A stretch of 5,517 nt of DNA from Thermoplasmata archaeon (GTDB lineage: Archaea > Thermoplasmatota > Penumbrarchaeia > Penumbrarchaeales > EX4484-36). The first letter of the stretch is position 1. Every line of letters starts with the position of its first letter. The notes beneath the pieces were generated by a model that had not been told where the DNA came from, did no database searches, and saw nothing but the letters and a program-made list of their open reading frames with translations. The position numbers and the translations under genes were made by a program. The stretch is from NCBI GenBank assembly GCA_021160765.1, contig JAGHBW010000150.1, forward strand, positions 1 through 5,517, in the 5' to 3' direction. Below, in pieces: positions 1-5,517 of this stretch.

Positions 1-787
1 CCCCCGATCCCTGCCTCTTAGCCTCCTCAAGCGCCTCCACCACCCTTTTTGCATAATCTATATCCTCCTCCGTGGGTGTGAACGCCCTGTGAATGACCTC
101 TATCTGAGAGGGGTGGATGGCCGCCTTCCCGTCGTATCCCATCCTTCTTACCTTCACAGCCTCCTCATATAGTCCATCCAGGTCCTTTATGTCAGAGTAC
201 ACGGTATCCAGCGCCTGAACACCAGCAGCCCTTGCCGCCAGGAGTATTAGCTGTCTGGCGGTGAAGAGGGTGGAGCCATCAGGCGTCCTCTCCCCTCCCA
301 GGTCCGCTGTTAAATCCTCCCCCCCAATAGTAATCCCCTCAAGCCTCTCCGACGACTGTGCGATCTCAAGTGCGTTCATAACCCCCCTTGCAGTTTCTAT
401 TATGGCGAATATTTTGATCCTCCCCTCTTCAAGCCCCCTCTCCCTCTCCAGGGCAGCGAGCTTCTCATCAAGTTTTTTCACGTCCTCAGCGCTCTCTGTC
501 TTTGGGAGGTATACCCCCTCCAGCCTCTCGGACACGATCTCCTCCAGATCCTTCTCACCGTAAGGGGTGTTTAATGGATTTATTCTAACCGTAACCTCTG
601 ACCTTCCGAAATCAATGGAATCTTCCCTCAAAAGCTCCCCCACAAGAAGCCTTGCAGGGAGCTTCTCCTGGGGCGATACAGAGTCCTCCAGATCAAACGT
701 TAGTACGTCTGCCCCGTAAACCCCGGCGTTCACAAGCATGGATGGATTGTTCCCGGGGACGTATAGTCTGCTTCGCCTCAACTTCAT
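1..787 (-). CDS. citE: Citrate lyase beta subunit (CitE-like citryl-CoA/citryl-ACP lyase), C-terminus cut by window edge
   Basis: The 262 complete codons seen encode an HpcH/HpaI-type TIM-barrel lyase of the CitE family, cytoplasmic. Known CitE proteins cleave citryl-thioester to oxaloacetate and acetyl-thioester with Mg2+. Visible motifs are RSRLYVPGNNPSML at residues 5-18, the FDLEDSV block at 31-37, VRIN with Arg68, IIET with Glu131, GGEDL with Asp158 (the Glu/Asp metal pair), and GKAAIHPSQI at about 220-229. CitE proteins usually run to about 290-300 residues, so perhaps 30 are missing beyond base 1. The ATG at 785-787 overlaps the citD stop as ATGA, and a purine-rich run just upstream lies inside citD, so translation is probably coupled. 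The start fits the usual few residues before RLYVPG. A related activity, citramalyl-CoA or malyl-CoA lyase, cannot be excluded on sequence alone; the CitD-like neighbour favours a citrate lyase or citramalate lyase complex. Confidence 0.9.
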   Translation of the reverse strand, partial: MKLRRSRLYVPGNNPSMLVNAGVYGADVLTFDLEDSVSPQEKLPARLLVGELLREDSIDFGRSEVTVRINPLNTPYGEKDLEEIVSERLEGVYLPKTESAEDVKKLDEKLAALERERGLEEGRIKIFAIIETARGVMNALEIAQSSERLEGITIGGEDLTADLGGERTPDGSTLFTARQLILLAARAAGVQALDTVYSDIKDLDGLYEEAVKVRRMGYDGKAAIHPSQIEVIHRAFTPTEEDIDYAKRVVEALEEAKRQGSG

Positions 788-1065
788 TCCTCCACCCCCA
801 TAGCGCGGAGGGCAGCAGCTCTAACCCTCGCCCTTATGGTGAAGTCCAACGGAGTCTTCTCCAGAACCTTCACCTTTGCATTCTCAACGCCCATACCCTT
901 CAGGGTCTCCAAAACCACCCTCTTTATGTCCTCCCCAAAAAACTCCACATCCTTCCCCTCCACCTCAACCTCAACTCCATTTTTCCCCGGGGATATAGTC
1001 ACTATAAGGTCCATCTTCTTGTCCGTACCCGCCACACCCTCTCTTACAACCTTCTTATGTGGCAT
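784..1065 (-). CDS. citD: CitD-like citrate lyase gamma subunit (acyl carrier protein) lacking the attachment serine
   Basis: This 93-residue protein matches CitD over its length: VAGTDKKMDLIVTI at 11-24, FFGEDIKRVVLETLKGMGV in the middle, and the hallmark LDFTIRARVRAAALRA near the C-terminus. Classical CitD carries 2'-(5''-phosphoribosyl)-3'-dephospho-CoA on a serine in AGTLES(S/G)D. Aligned without gaps, that serine is Lys17 here (AGTDKKMD), and the next serine is in TISPG about nine residues on, so normal arm attachment looks impossible. The length is typical of the family (about 95-100). I chose the ATG at 1063-1065 because it leaves a leader of family length; a GTG at 1072-1074 would add three residues and is possible, being closer to the AGGGA after the aconitase stop. 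The gene lies 15 bp after the aconitase gene and overlaps citE by 4 bp. The family call is firm; the function without the serine is inferred to be structural, or to serve an enzyme using free CoA esters. Confidence 0.88.
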   Translation of the reverse strand: MPHKKVVREGVAGTDKKMDLIVTISPGKNGVEVEVEGKDVEFFGEDIKRVVLETLKGMGVENAKVKVLEKTPLDFTIRARVRAAALRAMGVEE

Positions 1066-1080
1066 CTTAACCACTTCCCT

Positions 1081-3009
1081 TCAGTACTTCCCCTCCTCAA
1101 TCATCCTCTTCGTATAGGGAAGCTTCCCTCCAGCCTTTATTATCTCCATCTCCCTCTCTGAGAGGTCCAGAAGCCCCTCTATGGTCTTTCCAGTAGTCAG
1201 ATTTTTCACCTCCATTCTCTCTGACAAGCTCTCCGTGGGGATGAGAAGTTTGTGCCCCTGCTCAACACCGTCGTAGTCCGACGGATCAGCGAATATCAGG
1301 GGTAGTATGCCGAAATTGATGAGATTGGCCCTGTGAATCCTGGCGAATGATTTGGCCAGTACTGCCTTGACCCCCAGGTACATTGGCGCTATGGCGGCGT
1401 GTTCCCGGGAGGAGCCCTGACCGTAGTTCTCACCTCCTACAATGAACCCACCGCCCTTTTCCTTGGCCCTCTTTGGAAACGTTGGATCAACGATCTCAAA
1501 GACGTGTTCGGAAATGGCAGGTATGTTAGAGCGGAGCGGTAGGATCTTGGCGCCTGCGGGCATTATGTGATCTGTGGTTATGTTGTCCCCCACCTTGAGA
1601 AGAACCTCACCTTCCAGTTTCTCCGGAAGAGGACCCCTCACCTCAAGAGGTTTTATGTTCGGCCCGCGGTATATCTCAACACCACTTCCATCCTCCTCAG
1701 GATAGACGAAAAGGTCGTCAAGTATCGGAAGTTTGTCGGGTAGTGAAAGTTTTGGGGCCTTTCCCAGCTTTCTCGGATCGGTCAGTACACCGAATATGGC
1801 TGTGGCGGCGGCGGTCTGTGGGCTTACAAGATATATCTTGGCATCCTTTGTCCCGCTCCTCCCCTCAAAGTTTCTGTTAAAGGTCCTTACAGAAATCCCC
1901 CCTGTTGGCGGTGCAAATCCCATGCCTATGCAGGGCCCACATGCTGCTTCAAGTATCCTCGTTCCTGCCCTTATAATGTCCTTCAAATATCCTGCCTCTG
2001 TTATTGCCTTCATCACCTGTCTGGACCCGGGGGAAAGTGAGACGTAAACGTCATCATGGATCTTTCTTCCCTTGAATATCTCGGCCACCACCTGAAGGTC
2101 CATGTAGGAGGAGTTTGTGCAGGAGCCTATAGCCACCTGATCCACCTTAAGACCCTCCACCTCCCTCACAGGGACAACATTCCCGGGGCTATGGGGAAGA
2201 GCCACAAGGGGCTCCAGTTCAGAGAGGTTTATGTGAAGAACCTTGTCGTATGTGGCATCCTCATCAGCCTTAATCTCCCTGAAAACCCCCTCCCTCCCCT
2301 GTATCTTGAGGAATTTAAGGGTCACCTCATCTGCAGGGAATATGGAGGTTGTAGCACCAGTCTCGGCTCCCATGTTGGTTATGGTGGCTCTCTCAGGGAC
2401 AGAGAGCGTCTTAACGCCCTCGCCGAAATACTCCAGTATGTATCCAAGACCCCCCTTCACCCCTATTCTCCTCAAAACTTCAAGGATAACGTCTTTGGCT
2501 GAAACCCATTCTGGGAGGGATCCGGTAAGTTCTACCCCCATGATCTTTGGCATCTTCATGTAAAAGGGCGCACCCCCCATGGCTACAGCCACGTCAAGCC
2601 CACCAGCACCGATGGCTATGGAGCCCATCCCACCGGCGGTGGGGGTGTGAGAATCTGATCCCAGAAGGGTCTTCCCGGGAGCGGCGAACCGCTCTAAATG
2701 AAGCTGATGACATATACCGTTTCCAGCCTTAGAAAGTATAATCCCGTACTTCCGGGCTATGGACTGGAGATACTTGTGGTCATCAGCATTTCTAAAATCG
2801 GTCTGTAGGGTGTTGTGGTCAATGTAGCTCACAGAGAGTTCTGTCCTAACACGGGGTATTCCAAGGGCCTCAAACTGAAGGTAGGCCATGGTCCCCGTGG
2901 CATCCTGGGTTAAGGTCTGGTCTATGCGTATAGCTATCTCCTCCCCTGGCACCATATCCCCCTCTATCAAGTGCTCCTTTATCACCTTCTCCGCTACGGT
3001 GAATCCCAT
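1081..3009 (-). CDS. acn: Aconitate hydratase, Aquifex type (monomeric, 642 aa)
   Basis: This is a [4Fe-4S] hydro-lyase interconverting citrate and isocitrate through cis-aconitate in the cytoplasm. The first three domains hold GNGICHQ (96-102), GSDSHTPTAGGMG (117-129), and the cluster cysteines Cys297 in GSCTNS and Cys357/Cys360 in ACGPC. NRNFEGR gives substrate arginines Arg379 and Arg384. The swivel domain is fused at the C-terminus, with GDNITTDHIMPAG (474-486), GGENYGQGSSREHA (525-538) and FARIHRANLINFG (555-567). At 642 residues it is much shorter than AcnA/AcnB (about 860-900) and fits the compact Aquifex-type class. Arg493 lies where mitochondrial aconitase has a carboxylate-binding arginine, favouring aconitase over isopropylmalate isomerase, though NRNFEGRSG resembles the isomerase form. 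Mesaconate hydratase activity is another option. The ATG at 3007-3009 is chosen because a GGAGGTG lies 5 nt upstream; the GTG at 3015 overlaps that site. It is first in an operon with citD and citE. Confidence 0.94.
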   Translation of the reverse strand: MGFTVAEKVIKEHLIEGDMVPGEEIAIRIDQTLTQDATGTMAYLQFEALGIPRVRTELSVSYIDHNTLQTDFRNADDHKYLQSIARKYGIILSKAGNGICHQLHLERFAAPGKTLLGSDSHTPTAGGMGSIAIGAGGLDVAVAMGGAPFYMKMPKIMGVELTGSLPEWVSAKDVILEVLRRIGVKGGLGYILEYFGEGVKTLSVPERATITNMGAETGATTSIFPADEVTLKFLKIQGREGVFREIKADEDATYDKVLHINLSELEPLVALPHSPGNVVPVREVEGLKVDQVAIGSCTNSSYMDLQVVAEIFKGRKIHDDVYVSLSPGSRQVMKAITEAGYLKDIIRAGTRILEAACGPCIGMGFAPPTGGISVRTFNRNFEGRSGTKDAKIYLVSPQTAAATAIFGVLTDPRKLGKAPKLSLPDKLPILDDLFVYPEEDGSGVEIYRGPNIKPLEVRGPLPEKLEGEVLLKVGDNITTDHIMPAGAKILPLRSNIPAISEHVFEIVDPTFPKRAKEKGGGFIVGGENYGQGSSREHAAIAPMYLGVKAVLAKSFARIHRANLINFGILPLIFADPSDYDGVEQGHKLLIPTESLSERMEVKNLTTGKTIEGLLDLSEREMEIIKAGGKLPYTKRMIEEGKY

Positions 3010-3014
3010 CAACA

Positions 3015-3021
3015 CACCTCC
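3015..3021 (-). promoter_or_regulatory. Shine-Dalgarno site of the aconitase gene
   Basis: GGAGGTG on the minus strand lies 5 nt upstream of the ATG at 3009. It decides the start: the in-frame GTG at 3015 begins at the last base of this site and so could not use it. Confidence 0.8.
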
Positions 3022-3049
3022 GGTGGGTTGGGGGGTTAAAGGAGGATTG

Positions 3050-3057
3050 CATATAAA
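3050..3057 (-). promoter_or_regulatory. Archaeal TATA box for the aconitase-citD-citE operon
   Basis: TTTATATG on the minus strand sits in an A/T-rich stretch preceded by GATAAAAT, which could hold the TFB-recognition element. Counting about 25 nt downstream from its centre puts transcription start near 3028, giving a leader of roughly 20 nt that contains the Shine-Dalgarno site. The start position is inferred from archaeal promoter geometry. Confidence 0.65.
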
Positions 3058-3101
3058 AATTTTATCAGAAAGTCATAAGTTTTTGCTTAAACAGAATTAT
3101 A

Positions 3102-3127
3102 GTAAAGTACTGTGCATATCTCTTTAC
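3102..3127. promoter_or_regulatory. Inverted repeat in the divergent promoter region, candidate operator
   Basis: GTAAAG at 3102-3107 and CTTTAC at 3122-3127 form a perfect 6-bp inverted repeat with 14 bp between the arms. The centres are 20 bp apart, about two helical turns, as expected for a dimeric HTH protein. It lies about 15 bp upstream of the regulator's TATA box, a position from which archaeal activators can act, and about 45 bp upstream of the aconitase TATA box. The adjacent regulator is the natural candidate to bind it. Six-base arms can occur by chance in A/T-rich DNA. Confidence 0.35.
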
Positions 3128-3141
3128 ACGGGTTCCGAGGG

Positions 3142-3149
3142 TTTATATA
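3142..3149 (+). promoter_or_regulatory. Archaeal TATA box for the regulator-transporter operon
   Basis: TTTATATA is a near-ideal archaeal TATA box. Its centre is about 27 bp upstream of the ATG at 3173, so transcription should start at or within a base or two of the start codon. No Shine-Dalgarno sequence lies between them (the spacer is pyrimidine-rich), so the message should be leaderless. Confidence 0.75.
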
Positions 3150-3172
3150 TCTGCTCCCCTTTACCCATCCCA

Positions 3173-4273
3173 ATGGCCCTCCCAAAGGTGTTGAGAAACA
3201 GGACAACAAGAGAGGTCCTGGCAGCCTTTACAGTATATCCGGAAAAGAGTGAGAAGGAGATTGCCTCTCTCCTTTCCATCCCCCGCTCCACACTTACCGC
3301 CACAAAACAGAGACTACTCAAAGCAGGGCTGTATCAGAAGAGGTATCTTCCCATATACCCTCGCCTTCCTCTGGAGCACATGGCGGTTGTTTATTCTGAT
3401 TTCAACCCCGCCGTTTCAGCGGAGGAGAGGATTGAGAACACAAAGCGGAGTGTGGAGGTCTTTGAAGAGATCGTTCTTTCCATCGGGGAAACTCACAGAG
3501 GACTCTCCGTCTCCTTCTCAACAGACTACACCACACTCTCAGAGATCTATGACATCCGGATGAAGGTTCTTGCAAAATTAAACCTTCTTGAGATTGAACA
3601 GCCCTGGCAGGTGGTATTCCCCTTAAGAAGGTCCATGATATTCCGTTTCTTCAACTTCGGACCGCTCCTCTCCCGGGAGTTTCCCGACATCTTCAGCAGT
3701 GATGAGATGAGGAGGCTTGACACTCTTTTCAGAGTGGATAAAGGCGTCGCTCAGACGTGCGAAGAGGAGCTTGCTTTAAACAGAAGAGAGAGGGAGATAC
3801 TCTATGGCCTTGTTAAGTATCCCAATTACACCCTCTCACAGCTCTCTGACGTGCTCGGCTACTCCAGGCCCACTGTTGCAAAGGTGAGGGGGAGGTTGAT
3901 AGAGGAAGGGTACGTCCACCCTTACATTATCCCCAACGCCCCGGGGATAGGATTCAACATCTTGACGCTATACCACATCAGGATAAATCCGAAAAAACCT
4001 CTGGATGAAAGATGGGGTGTGCTGGAAGGGGCTTTAGATGAGGGTACGGTGTTCATGGCGGCAAAGCCCTTTGAAGCAATAGTTTTGGGAGTTTACAGAA
4101 ACTACAGCGAGTTCAACAGATCAAAAAGTCGCCTCAATAGATACCTGAAGAGTGAAGATTTAATAGTAAAGGTACCTGATGTAAGAAATCACTCCCTTTT
4201 AGAGACAATATGGATCAAGTATTTCGTATTTCATGAGATATTACCAAAGGCGTTGAGAATCTCTACAAATTGA
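3173..4273 (+). CDS. Archaeal transcriptional regulator with duplicated HTH-plus-sensor unit
   Basis: This 366-residue cytoplasmic DNA-binding protein has two winged-helix-like HTH segments, at about 11-57 (recognition helix near RSTLTATKQRLLKAG, 38-52) and 203-250 (RPTVAKVRGRLIEEG, 232-246). Each is followed by an alpha/beta sensor-like domain, about 60-170 and 252-360. The two HTHs align without gaps at an offset of 194 residues over 13-53, with 11 of 41 identical by hand, and later blocks also correspond (110-133 with 302-325), so it arose by internal duplication. The layout recalls Lrp/AsnC proteins, but I do not recognise the specific family or ligand. The ATG at 3173 is chosen because the TATA box predicts a leaderless start exactly there; upstream in-frame codons would precede the promoter. 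It is divergent from the aconitase-citrate lyase operon and 17 bp from a transporter gene, which suggests local control responding to a metabolite of the module; this is inference. Confidence 0.8.
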   Translation: MALPKVLRNRTTREVLAAFTVYPEKSEKEIASLLSIPRSTLTATKQRLLKAGLYQKRYLPIYPRLPLEHMAVVYSDFNPAVSAEERIENTKRSVEVFEEIVLSIGETHRGLSVSFSTDYTTLSEIYDIRMKVLAKLNLLEIEQPWQVVFPLRRSMIFRFFNFGPLLSREFPDIFSSDEMRRLDTLFRVDKGVAQTCEEELALNRREREILYGLVKYPNYTLSQLSDVLGYSRPTVAKVRGRLIEEGYVHPYIIPNAPGIGFNILTLYHIRINPKKPLDERWGVLEGALDEGTVFMAAKPFEAIVLGVYRNYSEFNRSKSRLNRYLKSEDLIVKVPDVRNHSLLETIWIKYFVFHEILPKALRISTN

Positions 4274-4277
4274 TCTC

Positions 4278-4286
4278 AGGAGGTGA
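4278..4286 (+). promoter_or_regulatory. Strong Shine-Dalgarno site of the transporter gene
   Basis: AGGAGGTGA is fully complementary to the usual archaeal anti-Shine-Dalgarno tail. It ends 4 nt before the TTG at 4291 and lies just past the regulator stop codon. It is the main reason for calling a TTG start, because no ATG occurs until codon 29, inside the first membrane segment. Confidence 0.8.
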
Positions 4287-4290
4287 AGTA

Positions 4291-5517
4291 TTGAAGGTGC
4301 TTAAGGGGTTCAACCGCCTCTTCTGGGTAGTGAATCTTCTGGAACTTTTTGAGAGAGGGGCCTACTACGGGGTTATGGGGTATTTTTCCTATCACCTCAA
4401 ATACAATCTCCACTTCCCTGAGGATCTGATCGGTGTACTCACAGCCATTCTCCTTGCTCTACTCTACTTTGTACCCATTGTGGCCGCTGGCTTCGCCAAA
4501 AAAATCGGCTACAGAAAGACCCTTTTATCCGCCTTCGCAATACTCATTCCATCGTATTTAGCCATGGCCTATGCTAGGTCACCCTTGGCCTTCTTCCTCC
4601 TAATACTTGCATGGGGGGTGGGTGCAGGGGCGTTTAAGCCCATGGTATCCGCTACAATCGCACACGTAACAGATGAGAGGAGGAGAAACACCGCCTATTA
4701 CATCTACTACCTCACCATAAACCTGGGCGCCTTCATCGTCCCCCTCTCCATAGGAATATTCATACCAGAGGCCATGGCCCACTTTACATTTATGCTGGCC
4801 TCTGTTCTTATCACGGTAAACCTGCTCATAACTCTTTTCTTCTACAGGGACCCAATAGAGATTGACCCCACCACCCGGGTGGGGGAGGTTTTCGTAAACA
4901 TGGGTAAGGTTCTATCAGACAGGAGGTTTGCGATCCTCATTCTCATCTATTCTGGCTTTTTTATGATGTTCTCTACAATGCACACCTTCCTTCCACTTTA
5001 CATGAAGGATTTCCGATTGATGCCCTCCTGGTTCACAACCCCTCTTCTGGCCACAATAAACCCGCTAACCATAATATTGCTGGGGCCAGTATTAAGCAAA
5101 ATCTCCGGGGGAAAGGATTCCCTGAAACTAATGATCACTGGTATGTCCATTTTCTCCCTAGGCCTTCTCCTTTTGGGTTTTTTCCCGTTTGGTGCCACAC
5201 TCTTGGTTGGGATAATAATATTCTCCGTCGGGGAGTTTATAACGCATCCTAACTTCATCTCCTACGTCTCTAAGATCGCACCAAAGGAGAAAGTGGCCCT
5301 GTACATGGGATATGCCTTCCTACCCTCCGCAATAGGACTGGTCTTCGGCTCCTTTGTGGGTGGTTTTCTCTACAGAGAGATCGCTGTAAATATGCAGATG
5401 CCACGCCTCTTCTGGGCCATCTTTATATCCATCGGCCTGGCAACCATATTTAACTTCCTAGCTTATAACCGTAAATATGGAGTGGGTGAGGTGGCTGAAG
5501 GGAAGCGCCTCTCCCCC
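4291..5517 (+). CDS. POT/PTR-like major facilitator superfamily transporter, C-terminus cut by window edge
   Basis: The 409 codons seen encode a polytopic membrane protein with about 12 hydrophobic segments. Signatures of the proton-coupled oligopeptide transporter (POT/PTR2) family appear in order: ELFERGAYYG at 18-27 (family ExxERFxYYG, Phe changed to Gly), WGVGAGAFKPMVSA at 108-121 (family GxGxIKP), YYIYYLTINLGAF at 136-148 (family FYxxINxGS), and GEFITHPNFISYV at 314-326 with the TM10-type glutamate, Glu315. The MFS motif A loop at 66-76 reads AGFAKKIGYRK, with Lys70 where Asp is usual. POT proteins move di- and tripeptides, nitrate or other small solutes with protons; the substrate here is unknown. 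The context suggests a tri- or dicarboxylate, or a peptide or amino acid feeding that pathway. Start TTG at 4291 fits the strong upstream Shine-Dalgarno; GTG at 4297 is an alternative. The gap of 17 bp means cotranscription with the regulator. Few residues are probably missing, since the last segment ends near 392 and a charged tail follows. Confidence 0.82.
   Translation, partial: MKVLKGFNRLFWVVNLLELFERGAYYGVMGYFSYHLKYNLHFPEDLIGVLTAILLALLYFVPIVAAGFAKKIGYRKTLLSAFAILIPSYLAMAYARSPLAFFLLILAWGVGAGAFKPMVSATIAHVTDERRRNTAYYIYYLTINLGAFIVPLSIGIFIPEAMAHFTFMLASVLITVNLLITLFFYRDPIEIDPTTRVGEVFVNMGKVLSDRRFAILILIYSGFFMMFSTMHTFLPLYMKDFRLMPSWFTTPLLATINPLTIILLGPVLSKISGGKDSLKLMITGMSIFSLGLLLLGFFPFGATLLVGIIIFSVGEFITHPNFISYVSKIAPKEKVALYMGYAFLPSAIGLVFGSFVGGFLYREIAVNMQMPRLFWAIFISIGLATIFNFLAYNRKYGVGEVAEGKRLSP

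Noticed and set aside
1066..1080. Possible terminator or promoter between the aconitase and citD genes
   Set aside because: The gap is 15 bp with no T-run, hairpin or TATA element; readthrough in one operon is the simpler reading.
652..1161. Plus-strand open frame across citE, citD and the aconitase 3' end
   Set aside because: It is antisense to three well-supported genes; its composition (Leu, His, Pro, Ser rich) is that of a shadow frame.
2056..2502. 148-residue open frame on the plus strand inside the aconitase gene
   Set aside because: It lies wholly antisense to a fully conserved aconitase reading frame, has no recognisable motifs and no ribosome site. Purine-rich coding strands commonly leave long antisense open frames.
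3076..3089. Short inverted repeat TAAG/CTTA in the divergent region
   Set aside because: The arms are only 4 bp in A/T-rich DNA, too weak to claim as an operator or hairpin.
2888..3172. Possible N-terminal extension of the regulator by 95 codons from an in-frame ATG at 2888
   Set aside because: It would overlap the aconitase 5' end and both promoters and is unlike any regulator domain. The TATA box at 3142-3149 places the start at 3173.
4998..5258. 86-residue minus-strand open frame within the transporter gene
   Set aside because: It is antisense to continuous transporter coding with clear membrane segments and family motifs, and has no domain features.

Overview
The window looks archaeal. 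Both divergent promoters carry a good TATA box, and one of them sits so close to its ATG (TATA at 3142-3149, ATG at 3173) that the message should be leaderless. Shine-Dalgarno sites elsewhere are of the strong GGAGGTG type. Coding strands are purine-rich and favour AGG/AGA and ATA codons. The regulator has the tandem HTH-plus-sensor build common in archaea. The exact lineage cannot be read from the sequence; an uncultured euryarchaeal-type genome is my best guess.

There are two divergent gene blocks. The leftward block (minus strand, 3009 down to 1) encodes a monomeric 642-residue Aquifex-type aconitase, a 93-residue CitD-like citrate lyase gamma subunit, and a CitE-like citrate lyase beta subunit cut by the left edge. 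The gaps are 15 bp, then a 4-bp ATGA overlap, so this is one operon. The alpha subunit CitF and any prosthetic-group synthesis genes are not in view; if present they lie beyond the left edge. The rightward block (plus strand, 3173 to 5517) encodes a 366-residue regulator built of two copies of an HTH-plus-sensor unit, followed 17 bp later by a POT/PTR-like major facilitator transporter that runs off the right edge.

Taken together this reads as a small tricarboxylate module: a transporter, a regulator with two sensor domains, and enzymes that interconvert isocitrate and citrate and cleave citrate (or citramalate) to oxaloacetate (or pyruvate) plus acetyl units. The most striking point is that the CitD-like protein has lysine where classical CitD has the serine that carries the phosphoribosyl-dephospho-CoA arm. 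The complex may therefore work with free CoA thioesters, or CitD may have become purely structural.

The 163-bp divergent region (3010-3172) holds both promoters and one inverted repeat that could be an operator. No RNA genes, mobile elements, CRISPR arrays or terminators were seen, and no gene-free stretch exceeds 300 bases.
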